From contig NC_073696.1 in NCBI RefSeq assembly GCF_029784165.1, positions 6,572,001 through 6,636,000 of the forward strand: DNA of 64,000 nt. The letters run 5' to 3'. The notes beneath the pieces are model-generated. The model made no database searches. It was not told where the DNA came from and saw only the letters and a list, made by a program, of their open reading frames with translations. How positions within the stretch are numbered: position 1 is the first letter of the stretch; the number at the start of each line of letters is the position of its first letter. The translations under genes and the position numbers were made by a program. Source of the DNA: Wyeomyia smithii (Eukaryota > Arthropoda > Insecta > Diptera > Culicidae). Positions 46,561-57,468 of the stretch are shown piece after piece.

Positions 46561-46974
46561 ACCAGTACTCACTGCTGGTGGCATTTATCGAAAAATAGCG
46601 GAAACTTAGTTGCGCCCAAATATGTTGCTTAATGAGCCCCAATGAGCACTTTTTGCCTGGGAATCCCGCAAACATCATACTCGCATCACATCATACTCAG
46701 AAGGTCAAAATTGCGCAGTCACGCCGAAACAAATGAAAAAAAGTCATATAAAAAATCGTGAATCGTGCTGAATGACCGCAAAGTGAAATTGGGTGAGCCA
46801 AGTGAGCATCTCAAAAGAACGCGTTCATGAATATGTACACATTAATAAGCTGTGTGCGTTTCTTAACAATCTATCAAACAGACTAAGGCGTCAAAATTTC
46901 GACAGAAAATCTAATATTGATTACGTGCCATAAAAAGAAAGTTTCGCCAGTATTTATTTACTTCGTCCAACCAA

Positions 46975-47260
46975 ATCATGGATGCACCACTACACTTCTG
47001 AGTAGAATCGGCTGTCGGTAGAAAGTGTTTGGTTGTTTGCACCCAGAAACACGGCAACTAGTCGGTCAAGTGTTGTCCGGAATTGTTTTTGATTTGCGAG
47101 GCATAATATTCCCCGATTACCTTGAGCATGGTAAAACAAACAATAAACAATATTTTTGTACATTATTGGAGAGATTGGGCATTGGAATCAAGGCTAGATA
47201 GCGAAAAAAAGTATTCTTTCACCAAGACAACGCCCCCCCAACTCCACATTAAATCGCGTG
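46975..47260 (+). pseudogene. mariner transposase relic
   Basis: Three frames must be combined: WMHHYT (mariner WxHHYTPE motif, at about 46979), then FDLRGIIFPDYLEHGKT (matching the conserved D-x-x-G-I-I-x-x-D-Y-L block) and VFFHQDNAPP (the HDNA/catalytic-Asp motif, near 47210-47245). Order and spacing are those of a mariner transposase core. Frameshifts and stops make it dead. Upstream DNA-binding and downstream D34D regions were not found, and no terminal repeats are visible. Confidence 0.75.
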
Positions 47261-48652
47261 ATGGGTTTGGTATATTTTTAGGTTCTGACTCATATCACAC
47301 AAAACTTATTTCCTTCATATCTTCGGAACCGGATATCAAATTTCTAATGAACAGCCATGAGTTTCAATACGTTTATCTGCCTTTGAATTCGATCGGTTCA
47401 AACGAGAAGAATAAAACAATTAAGATAAACGTGAATCATTAGCAAGTTGTTTGAATTGTTTTATTTTTTTTTTATTTTTGCAGTAACTGACATTGGTCGG
47501 CAAGTCGGTGGGATACTCAGTGTGATGTGCATACCTTTGTAGTTTCTTCCCATGCTTGTTGTTCCAATGGCAATATCCGGCAGTTTTTTCACCGCGAGTC
47601 TGGTTGATTGATGGTCTGAAATATTATAATCTCCGATCCAACCTAGGATTCGAGCAATCATAGCGAATTTTGGAATTAGGTTTCCCTTTGAATTTCGAAT
47701 TTCAATTGTTAAGCATCCTTATTTTTGGCGGTCAAAATCATTCGTTCTTATATTTCTCATATTTTTGTGCGTTATTCCAGAACACATGTCTGATGAGTTC
47801 AGTCTTGAGTGCGGTCAATTGGCAAAAATCGGGAAGAATTATTAAATGAATCTTCAAACCAATCGCTTGCAGTAATTTCTTCTGAAAGAAACTGTTTTGG
47901 CTACAACAGAAATTTTTCAAAATCAACTCCAAGTAATAGAAAAATCAGCCAAAATTAATTTGGCTACAAATCATAAAGATTCAAACATTTTTGGTTCAAA
48001 TCATACCGATAACGGCACCTTCATAAGTGAGCACTGCCACAGACAGAATTTCAACGGAATCATCATAAATCAACGCAAAATTCATTTCGAACACATGATA
48101 TTTCATACAATAGTATATTGTATATATATTGAATATAACATTGAAAGTTACAGAAACTTATGTGTATAAAAAGAAACTTGTCAAATTTACCAAGGCTTTC
48201 GCGGCCCTTCATGATGAACTTCACGCCCCCTTGCCAATCGCGGACCCTCAGGCTAGGAGCAACTACTTTTTGAAAATAACCTATTTACCCCATCCTATCT
48301 TCCAATTTTGTTGTAAGATTCGGACCGATGCGACCATCATTTTTCTTTATTTCAACGACGCTACTTCCACTTGATTATGATACTTACCGCACGTATTCTA
48401 ACATCAAAATAAGTGGTAATGTTCATGTAATAGGAGGCGAAAAAAAGTGAGGAAAAACAACATTACTAACTTAAAACCTCATGTTGGGAAAAAAAAAGAA
48501 AACTTAACCGTTGGTTACACCTCAAGGCAGAATAAAGCAGGACAAATTACAGACAAACAGCATAAATTACTTCATTGTAATATTGTATGCAAACATAACT
48601 GTGGAACAACCCCTAACTGAAGCACCGTTCTTACCGTGCTTCCTGTTCCTAC
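47261..48652. other. No gene recognised
   Basis: Short frames only (for example 47897-48169 and 48129-48374), none with a domain. Ends at the CGTCG duplication of the Transib-like element. Confidence 0.3.
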
Positions 48653-48657
48653 CGTCG

Positions 48658-48695
48658 CACTATGGTCGGAATCGTGAAATTTCACGACAAAAATC
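48658..48695 (+). other. RSS-like left terminus (heptamer, 22-bp spacer, nonamer)
   Basis: Heptamer CACTATG 48658-48664, spacer 48665-48686, nonamer ACAAAAATC 48687-48695. The spacer contains the palindrome GTGAAATTTCAC. The right end, 58527-58564 on the minus strand, is identical over this stretch. Confidence 0.7.
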
Positions 48696-49165
48696 TGTAA
48701 GTCGGAAACCATAGATACTAGAGATTTCTTGTCTTCTAGAAAGTTGCTCTACTAAGAGGAATCTATCTTTTGGTATGACTGGTTACTAGGGTGGTCCTAT
48801 TGTACTCAAAATAAAAATTGTAACTTTTTTATCTTACTACTTAGAGCAATATTGTCCCCCACAAAATTGTAGCTAATTTAATTTCAAGAAACTTTGTTAA
48901 AAAAATTATTGCTCTACCTCGTTTCTTCACTGTTTTAGGTCAATTTTTCCAAATTCATTCGGGGTGGGCCTAAAAAAAATACTATTATTGCTCTAGTTTT
49001 TTCAGCTCTATTCGGATTTGAAAGTGGTGTTCGAGTGACTTTTAGTTTAGTTTAGTTTAGTTTATTCATTGTCTGATAGCGTAAGGCAAGCCTTTTTAAA
49101 TGCTATCTCCGGAATGTCAGCGTTTGTCTATTACAGGTTATTATAATTATTCTTATTTGCTATTA

Positions 49166-52004
49166 CTATCTGTTGCAATACTCTAGTAAGCCCCTCTTAA
49201 AAAATGCTTCTGACGGTGCACGCTTCACAGAGTTTGGAAGAGCGTTCCAATTGACCACACCAGCCACAAACAGCGAATTGGCGTAACCCGATGTACTGTT
49301 AGCTGGAACCACAAGATTTTGACACCGCTGTCCACGGAGGAAAGTTAACTTTCTGTATAGTGGTCCCGGGGATTGTAACTTGATGAGCTTATATAAAAAT
49401 ACACAGGAACGGTAGACGAAAAACTGCTTCAATGGACATCCCAGGAGGTTCGGCTGCAGATGGGTTACGGAAGAAAAGCGATTCAAATTATATACGTATC
49501 TAACGCAACTGTTTAAAGCCACGTGCAACCTATTTATAGCAGCTGCGCTAGGCTAAACGTGCAAAACATCAGCGAATAACAAATGCGGCAGGATAAGAGC
49601 CTTGAACAACTTTAACTTAGTTCCGGTTGACGCTGAAATAGTGGTGCAACGCAATGTTCGCAGCGCCGCATATATTTTTCCGCATTGTTGATAAACCATA
49701 CTATCCCAGGAAAGGTCGCCACAAAACGTAAATCCCAAATTATTCGCAGTTGTAGAATATTGGATACACTGGCCATCCATCACCACTTCGGGCATGGTCG
49801 TTGAATCCGAACGGTTGTTTCGGCGGTTTTTAATCAGTAGAGCAGTACTTTTAGAACTGTTTATGAGTAAATTATTTTTTCGTGACCACGAGGATATTCG
49901 GACTATATCGGCGTTAATCATGCTTACGATATCAGCTGCAAGGATGTCAGTTTGAGCGATGTACAATTGAACGTCGTCAGCATTCATTTGTATGGAGCAG
50001 TACCTCAGCACGTTGGGAAGATCGTTGATGTAACAGCTGAAGAGTACAGGCCCAAGCACAGATCCTTGTGGAATTCCAGAGCAAACTTCAGCACTACCTA
50101 ATAGGCGCTGGCCACATAAAACCGTTTGCATGCGTTTTGAGAGACATGATTCAACCAGTCGGACAGCCTCGGTAGAGAAGCTAAACTGAGTTCTTAGCTT
50201 CCTGCACAGCGTATGATGGGATACCGTGTCAAAGGCTTTCGAGAAGTCCAGCAGAAGCAGCACACCAATTCCATTTTTATCCAATAAGCGGCCGATGTCG
50301 TCTGCAACTCTGCCCTTTCTGAAACCCAGCTTGATGTTCGGATAGTAGGTTGTACTCTCTAAGAAAGGCAGATATTTGCTGTTCAATGAGTTTTTCGAAA
50401 ATCTTGGACAAAGCACACAGAATGCTTATCGGTCGCAGATTCGTCAGCGTGTTCAAGTGTGTGTGAGTTTTTCTCTTAATTGGCAGAACGATTATTTGTT
50501 TCCAGGTGTCAGGGAAGGTTGCAGTTGTAATAATCTTGTTGAACAGAAATGTTATATGCTCAACAATTAGAGGTAGAAGAATTTTCAGGAACTTAATTGG
50601 GATGCCATCGGAACCTACAGCATTTGACTTACTTTCCCAGGCAGCATTAGTTACTTGCCATGGTGCAATGGTACTGAAGCCAAACGAATCGGAGTAAGCT
50701 CCTGCGTTGTCTGTGTGACGATACGGAGGTTGCACTGTAGTGCAGTTGGAAAGAAAAACATCGTTCACTTCGTCTGGATCAAAGTTACAGTCCTGTGCAG
50801 AAACCTTTCCAGTAACACCTAGGCTTTTTACGCGGCTCCAGAGATTTTTGGTATCAACATGATCATCAAGATATCGTTCGAAGTACGCTCGTTTCGCCCT
50901 ACAAATCACTAAATTGGCACGGTTCCTCAATGTTTTATAATGTTGGCGTTTTAGTTCTTTCAAGTGCGACGGAGACCTTAACCACTCTTTGTATGCCAGC
51001 TCTCTTTCCACGATAGCTCGCCTAACGACAACGTTGAACCAAGGGTTGATTCTCCTATTTGCACGCACTACTCGAAGCGGTATATGTAGGTCATGGATTC
51101 TTTTTATGTGAAAATTAAAGAAATTCGTCAGCTCATCAATATCACTCAAACCGTAGAATTCGTTCCAGGGCACAGACAATACTGCTTGGGCAACGGCGTG
51201 CGCATTGAAGTTTACGTAGTCTCGGAAGGTTTGGTTCGGTTGTGATCGGGTAACCTCGAACTCTAATATTGCAAAAATTAGATCGTGTTGGGACAGCCCA
51301 GAAAAACTTACTTGGTCGAAACGACGTACTTTAGATCTGATATTTGTAACGAACAGATCCAGCTGAGAGCAGCCCGTATTATGAAAATAGGTAGGTTCAT
51401 CCCCTAAACATGTCAGAGAGAACGATTCGAACACCGAGGTAAGATTGTTGCGTTTTCTGCTAGGCTGTAAAAGATCAGTATTCAAGTCGCCGATTACAAC
51501 AATATTTTCATAAGAATCTGACAGCTCACACATTCTATCAGCTAAGAAGCGGGAGCAGTCGTTATCGGGAGGGTTATAAATCACTAACAGCAAGAACTTC
51601 TCATTATTCACGTTGATATCGAAAGCGAGGCATTCTGTTTTATCCTGTGCGTTACTGGTGAGCTCGGTACAGAACAATTTGGTGCAACGTAAATTAGTTC
51701 GGAAGTACACAATGATACCTTCTCCTCGACTATAACCACGATCATTGCGCAGCATGGAATATCCCGGGATAGAGATGCAATTGTCACGTATGTTTTCTGT
51801 TAGCCAACTTTCCGTGAAGCAGGCTATACTGATTTTAGGGTTTTGAAGCGTAAGCTTAAGCTCGTCAAGTTTTCCAAATTTGCGTGCACAGAGACTCTGA
51901 GTGTTACCGTGCACTATATTCAGTTTTCCCGGTAGCAACACGGCATTCATCACTGCACCTGGTTTATTCGCTGCTGTGGTAGTGTGGTTGCTACGTTGTG
52001 CCAT
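49166..52004 (-). pseudogene. Non-LTR ORF2: endonuclease and reverse transcriptase, one frameshift and one stop
   Basis: The first segment (52004-50277) has an APE endonuclease: NIVHGNTQSLCARK, CFTESWL, VVIGDLNTDLL and LSQHDLIFAIL (in place of S-D-H). The start of the polymerase follows (NLRPISILCALSKIFEKLIE, HQAGFQKGQS). Sense shifts frame near 50300-50340. The second segment (50416-49553) has LLLLDFSKAFDTVSHH, SGIPQGSVLGPVLFSCYIND and QMNADDVQLYIA, where the usual Y of YADD is N. After a TAG at about 49555 the C-terminus runs LNSCVRYVYNLNRFSSVTHL to ...VNWNALPNSVKRAPSEAFFK, ending at 49166. No RNase H. The clade within CR1/Jockey is uncertain. Confidence 0.85.
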
Positions 52005-52164
52005 TGAGGATTAAGAAGCATTTTTCAAGAGGCTGTGGGATAACTAATATATAACTGTTAACATTCTTCATTCTACTTTAATTCTACATCAATTGTAAAA
52101 ACATTCGTCATGCAATAACCGAAAAGCATAAAAAACAAAATATACAAACTTTAAATTCGACAAG

Positions 52165-52959
52165 TCAATTTCGGGTGAGTTGCTCTAGTTGATCGATGCT
52201 GTGGACTGCGATGGGAGGGCCATCAGGATTCCGCTTGACATGTACGATTCCCAACTTTGTGTAGACAGAGGTAACGCTACCGTCCTTTTTGAGCCGTAAC
52301 GCCAATTGCTTGATCCTGCGCGCTGCTACAGACAGGTTTTCATTGATGTAAACACGTTGGTCGGAGTCAAACCCGAGATGCCGGAGGTTCAAATTCCGGG
52401 TTCGGAGATATGCGCCATAGAAATCGTCGCGGGCGTTCCGAAGCGCAAACTGCACGACGATGAGACTTTCGTTACCATCCGACAATTTACCAGCATTCAT
52501 CCTTCTAAGATCAGCCAATGGAACATGCAGATTAAGCTGTTTACAAATATTCGCGAAGACAGCAACAAGATTCTCGCCAGATAGAAAAGGAATGCCACTG
52601 ACGATGAGCTAGTTCCTGTTTTCTAGGTTAGAAACAGTATCCGTAATTCGGTCTAACCTAGAGCTGATGACATTAATAGCAGCATCACCGTGCATAAATT
52701 TTTCGGTACATTCCGCTCTCAACGACTGGATATCCTGGGATACGACACATAGTTTGTCCTCTAACTCGGATTTCACAGAATCAATTTTATTGTTGATATT
52801 GATTTGCAGCTCATCAATCTTGTCTTTTGTTTCGGTAAACTGCGCGAGCAACAGATGAACTGCAGATTCAAGGGTAATCAAGTTAGTCGTCTCGCTCGTG
52901 CTCTCCTCGTCACTCCGAAGTCGCTTGGATAAGCCGGTACTTTTTGTAGAGGATGGCAT
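52165..52959 (-). pseudogene. Non-LTR ORF1: coiled coil plus baculovirus-FP-like C-terminal domain, one stop
   Basis: Starts MPSSTKSTGLSKRLRSDEES at 52959. Residues about 30-115 have heptad-like spacing (ITLESAVHLLLAQF...KIDELQININNKIDSVKSEL...LDRITDTVSNLENRN), a coiled coil for trimerisation. A TAG follows ENRN, and the same frame continues LIVSGIPFLSGENLVAVFAN. It ends with a domain having VYINENLSVAARRIKQLALR and KLGIVHVKRNPDGPP, which resembles the FP-protein-like C-terminal domain found in many insect non-LTR ORF1 proteins. Expected role: RNA binding. A single nonsense change separates it from an open frame. Confidence 0.75.
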
Positions 52960-54357
52960 TTTCACTTCCTTACTCTCAGTCAGTGTGAGCAATATACTTT
53001 GACTACGTATGTATAGGTACTCAGAGACAATAGGGCCACTAGCAGAGCCGTAGAAGTAGGATATATTCGCGTTTTTAGCAGTGTTCAGGCACGTTCTTAG
53101 AAGACCACGTAAAATCCAATGAAAGTTCGATTAGGCAAAATCACCGGTACTATCACAGAGCAGATGCGGTTAGTTTTACATATCAAATTTAAAGTTTGTT
53201 TAAGAGCACTTTATTTGCGACACATTCTGACTTGCAGTGTTGCCAGACGTTAGGGCTGCATATTTTGACACTAATAGATAATTACTAACTTTTCAGAGAA
53301 AAAAGTTACAGATATTTTTTCGTTTTAAAATGACACTTTTTGGAGGCACCCTACTACTTTGTTTGCACATATATGCAACAACAACACGTTTAGGATGGAA
53401 GTTCATAGTTTCACCTTCAAAATGCATTCTGTAGAATTAGTCAACTTTTGTTCCCTTTAGGGTTAAAATGCATTTAAAAACTTCGAGTTTTCACACAAAA
53501 ATTTGCTAATCTAGCATTCAAAACTATCTAGTTATTTCAATTCGATTTTTATTTGGAAAATTTCTTCGAGTGACTTTCGGGGTATGAAAAAGCGTTTATT
53601 TTGATGTCAATAAATAGTTTCCAATGCTCGTAGAAAATAAATTATCGTTGTTTTTTTTAATTTGGAAAATGGCATTTTTATATGGTTCTCTACATACTCA
53701 AATATTTACAAACCAGAATTGTTTTTATATTAATCCAAGTACTCTTTCCACTCAATCGTAGACCTTTGAATATCTGTTCTTTTTCTGGCAGATCTGAAGA
53801 ATCCATAGCACATCCGTAAAATTCACAGCTCTAGAATTCTTTCGGGTGTGAAATTGGCGATCGTTCCGATAACACTTGTTTCCAGCTTCAGGGCCTTATT
53901 CAATAAATCCCGTTGAAAGGGGTAGACTTGCCATGATCCTGGTAGAATGTGCTAAAATTTTATGAAGTGTCGCAGGTATGGGATACCAAATACTCTTTTG
54001 ACGTTGACTAACGTCTATATCGAAGTTAGGCCCCTGAATTTGAAAATCTAGTAATTCAACCAGGGAAAACCAGAGAAAAGTGGTCAGGTTTTGAGCGCTT
54101 ATTTTGCAGTCATCTATAATCAGGTTTTCGAGGTTTTGGCATCAATCGATCAGAAATTCTTTTACGGTTAAATTTATGTAACAAAAACAAACTTTTGTTT
54201 GAGATACACTATTGAAAAATTGGTAATTAATATCGATTGTCTAAATCATACCGCGCAGCCAATCACTACCTCTCTTCCCAAGCACAGTCGACACTAACGG
54301 ATACAATCGATCTGACTTTGTTGTTATTGTTGTTGTCACTTTCTGTTTCCGATGTTT

Positions 54358-55618
54358 ATGCTGCTGCTGGCGGAAAAAACCTTGCAAATATGCATTGTTT
54401 GTTGGTGTTAATATTACGACAGCGGCCGGCGCCCCATAATTCTGATTCCAAAACCGCACCAGTGACATGCGGACGCTAGGTGATAGCAGCTGAAAGAAGG
54501 AAATACAAAATAGTACCGGTCATCTCGTGCCGGTTTCACCCGTTATGCTGGTGGCTTTAGTAGTAAATGGCTACTGCAAAACACTTAAATGGCTGGAATT
54601 CTGGACGAACTAACCAGGAAACTATAATCGGCAACTGGCACCTTTTGTTGCCTCGAAATTTTGGTACAGAAGCGGCTAATTGAATTTTCTGTTTTACCAA
54701 ATGCTGCTGCAAGCGGAAAAAACCTTGCATAAATGCATGTTTGTGTTGGTGTTAATATTACGACAGCGGCCGGCGCAGCTTTCAAGAAAAATTTTTCCTT
54801 ACCATTCCATCACCTATGTAGCCCCATCTTTTTTTTATTTATCTGACGAAGCCTTGGTATAAAACGTACCGTTCGAACATTTCACCCCATCAGTTTCATT
54901 ACTAAACCGTACCGGCTACATACGGACGCTATCTTGAAAGAATTCTGGACGGACTGACCAAAAACATGGATATATTCGGCACCTGGCCCCTTTTGGTGCC
55001 TCGAAATTTTGTTACAGAAGCGGCTAATTGAATTTTCTGTTTTATTACAAAATGCTGCTGCTAGCGGATAAAACCTTGCAAATATGCATCTTTTTGTTGG
55101 TGTTAATTTTACGACAGCGGCCGGCGCCCCATCATTTTGATTCCAAAACTGCACCAGCGACATGCGGACGCTAGGTGATAGCAGCTGAAAGGAGGAAAGA
55201 CAAGAGTACCGGTCATCTCGTGCCGGTTTTACTCGTTATGCTGATGGCTGTTAGTAATAAATGGCACTGCAAAATACTAAAATGGCTGGAATTCTGGACG
55301 GACTAACCAAAAACAAAAATATATTCGGCACCTGGCCCCTTTTGGTGCCTCGAAATTTTGTTATAGAAGCGGCTAATTGAATTTTCTGTTTTCCCAAATG
55401 CTGCTGCAAGCGGAAAAAACCTTGCATAAATGCATGTTTGTGTTGGTGTTAATATTACGACAGCTGCCAGCGCAGCTTTCAAGAAAAATTTTTCCTTACC
55501 ATTCCATCACCTATGTAGCCCCTCCTTCTTTTTATTTATCTGACGAAGCCTTGGTATAAAACGTACCGTTCGAACATTTCACCCCATCTTTTTGATTCCA
55601 AAACCGCACCAGTGACAT
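54358..55618 (+). repeat. ~347-bp alternating tandem units
   Basis: Unit starts are 343, 351 and 346 bp apart. All share 'aaccttgca(a/t)a(t/a)atgcat' and 'cgacagcggccggcgc'. The second halves alternate. One type has 'ccaaaaccgcaccagtgacatgcggacgctaggtgatagcagctg' words and 'gtaccggtcatctcgtgccgg'. The other has 'cagctttcaagaaaa', 'ctgacgaagccttggtataaaacgta' and 'ttcaccccatcagtttcatt'. The true period is therefore a dimer of about 695 bp. Copy A has only part of this array. Confidence 0.8.
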
Positions 55619-55638
55619 ACGGACGATACGGATTTTTG

Positions 55639-55905
55639 TTATAAAGGTTTACAGCTATAGTAATTTGCTAGCAGTTTCGTCTAGTGCTAAAACGAACATA
55701 TTGAGAATCTTCGCAATGTCTCGACACATGAACATGATCTATAAGCGCAATTCTCGGAAGCGTGCGAAGGATCGGGAGAAGACGATTTCTCCGAAGGTAC
55801 GAAGAACGATTGCTGGGCAAGAACGAGATCAAGACGACATGCTAGAGGTTAAAGGTAATACGCTTTCAACTGATTGGGACGCTGGAGAAGGACCTTCGAC
55901 TCGAG
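55639..55905 (+). CDS. Possible first coding exon of the repeat family's own protein
   Basis: A TATA-like 'ttataaagg' (about 55639) lies about 75 bp before ATG at 55716. The frame MSRHMNMIYKRNSRKRAKDR, then EKTISPKVRRTIAGQERDQD, is strongly basic, turns acidic (DDMLEVKGN...DWDAGEGPSTRG) and meets a splice donor 'cgag|gtagga' at 55905. Read through, the frame continues to 56048 without features. A basic N-terminal region followed by an intron would fit a multi-exon transposase, but no family was recognised. It is absent from copy A, which looks like an internally deleted derivative. Confidence 0.35.
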
Positions 55906-57348
55906 GTAGGAAATTCAATTCAGTTTATAATGAGGTCAGCAAGTTTTCACAACTGCATATACTTGTCGCTGTTATAACATGTTTTCAAGCATATAAATTT
56001 GATAATATCTATATTATACTCGGTTTTTGTACCTCTTATTCACAGTAAGGCAGTAATGTATAGCTCTACTTACGGCTGTACATTGGCCTACCCGATCAAA
56101 CGATTATAACAAACGAGTAACACAAACATATCTGAACTGGATAGAAATAACAAAGCCTGTAATATTTTTGATATGCCAGAATGGTAAAAAGTACAAAATT
56201 ATATCAAATTCTGTTACCATACACTTGAATGTTCAAAAGTGTGTTTTTCTAAAGCATATTTAAAACAAAACTTGTTATTCAATCAAGAAAATATTGTACA
56301 TTCTAACTAATTCTGATCTTTTTCTGCCGAAAATCTACAAAACTTGCCATAATTTGTTATAATCAGTAATTGATTTTGATAGAAATTTGATATTTTAACT
56401 ATTAACGAGACCAAATTTAGAACACAAGTTGATGCGAAAAGTGCGTTACAATATATCAAGATTTGTTATAATCCTGATATTTTTGACTGATCGGGTACGG
56501 CCGGACGAATCGGTTCGCGCCGCTTTTCGCGGCTACTATGACAGAGGCCTAACTAAATTATAGAGTTACTATAAAGTGTATTATGCCATCCATTGTTCAT
56601 AAACTTTACTGATAATAACCCACAACTCAAAAATTATAATTTTGAGGAAAACGCGTTGGAAAGTTATCTTTGAAAGTTTCGTTCAAACTTAAAAGAAAAC
56701 TCGATTTCAAAATTATCAATCGTCATTCAACTTTCTGTGTCTATTGTGTACATATTATGAGCACGTTGCAGTAGTTTCAACCGTGTTTTAATTTTAACTA
56801 CCTTAATCACGAAATTTTGGTTCTAGCAGCAAAAGCATTTCTACTCACAATTCTGATTTTTTTATTTATTAATTATTGTTCAAAGCGCTCTAATGTCAGC
56901 AAATAAGAAAGCACTGTTAGATGAAAAATATAGAGTCCTACGTCATGCGGTATGTATGAAATGACAGCGATTAAATAAGAGAGATCCATTCTTCTAGTAT
57001 TCAGCATTCAGAAATGCACTGTTAGATAAAATTGCAACAAATACTGGAGTTGCAATTCCCTCTACTATTTGTTTTAATGGAATATAAGAATACGGTAGTC
57101 AACGTCATGCGGTCGTGATTGAATACCACCCTCCTACTTTTTTTGAAGGACGAAACTATTATCTACAACTTTGCCGGAGATACTATACCGATCAATCAAA
57201 CCGTTTAAATGCTAGAAACAGTTTTGATCATTTATAGACACTCGAATGCACAAAATGTTATCTTTAGCTTACAGGAACACCAGTGCTATGTTTCAAAAAT
57301 GATAATTAAAAAAAATAAAGCTGAAAATTTTTCTGTGAATTTGCTCAC

Positions 57349-57468
57349 CTGAACTAGGCTGTTTATTGTTACTATTATAGCAGCTAGGTTTTTTTTATCA
57401 ATTTTTCGTTTAGACCGAGTGCCAAAGCAATGATGTTCCACCTCCTCCCTGTTTAGGTACATCGACAC
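57349..57468 (-). CDS. Possible coding exon inside the Transib-like element
   Basis: Minus strand, from ATG at 57468 (or further upstream in the same open frame, ...KKCKVFYWKSSTLVS): MSMYLNREEVEHHCFGTRSK, then RKIDKKNLAAIIVTINSLVQ, ending at a consensus donor CAG|GTGAGC at 57349. It lies between the inner end of the right arm and the nested copy B, where a transposase exon of the outer element would be expected. No RAG1-like motif was recognised and no acceptor was found downstream, so this remains speculative. Confidence 0.25.

Larger units (their letters stand above)
49042..53248 (-). mobile_element. Near-complete CR1/Jockey-superfamily non-LTR retrotransposon, (TAAAC)n-type tail
   Basis: A minus-strand element with ORF1 (52959-52165) and ORF2 (52004-49166) ends in four or more copies of the pentamer ACTAA ('aataaactaaactaaactaaacta'). 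It lies exactly where the left Transib-like arm is interrupted, between '...cgagtgacttttag' and 'ggctgcatattttgac', so about 4.2 kb was added after the arm formed. A short TTAG may be the target duplication, but the tail makes this ambiguous. The defects are one stop in ORF1, and a frameshift and a stop in ORF2. Confidence 0.85.
53996..57140 (+). mobile_element. Tandem-unit repeat family, copy B (long)
   Basis: Same left end ('ttttgacgttgactaacgtc') and right end ('gaataccaccctcctacttttt') as copy A, inserted in the centre of the Transib-like element. Four 'atgctgctgc...' units (54358, 54701, 55052, 55398) precede about 1.4 kb absent from copy A, which includes an open frame at 55716. The right-hand 'gtagtcaacgtcatgcgg' is an inverted partner of the left 'tgacgttgacta'. 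The superfamily is not recognised. Confidence 0.7.

Noticed and set aside
47122..47442. A 106-residue plus-strand frame
   Set aside because: Its start overlaps the mariner relic in a different frame from the conserved HQDNAPP motif, so it is a shadow frame; the rest has no homology I recognise.
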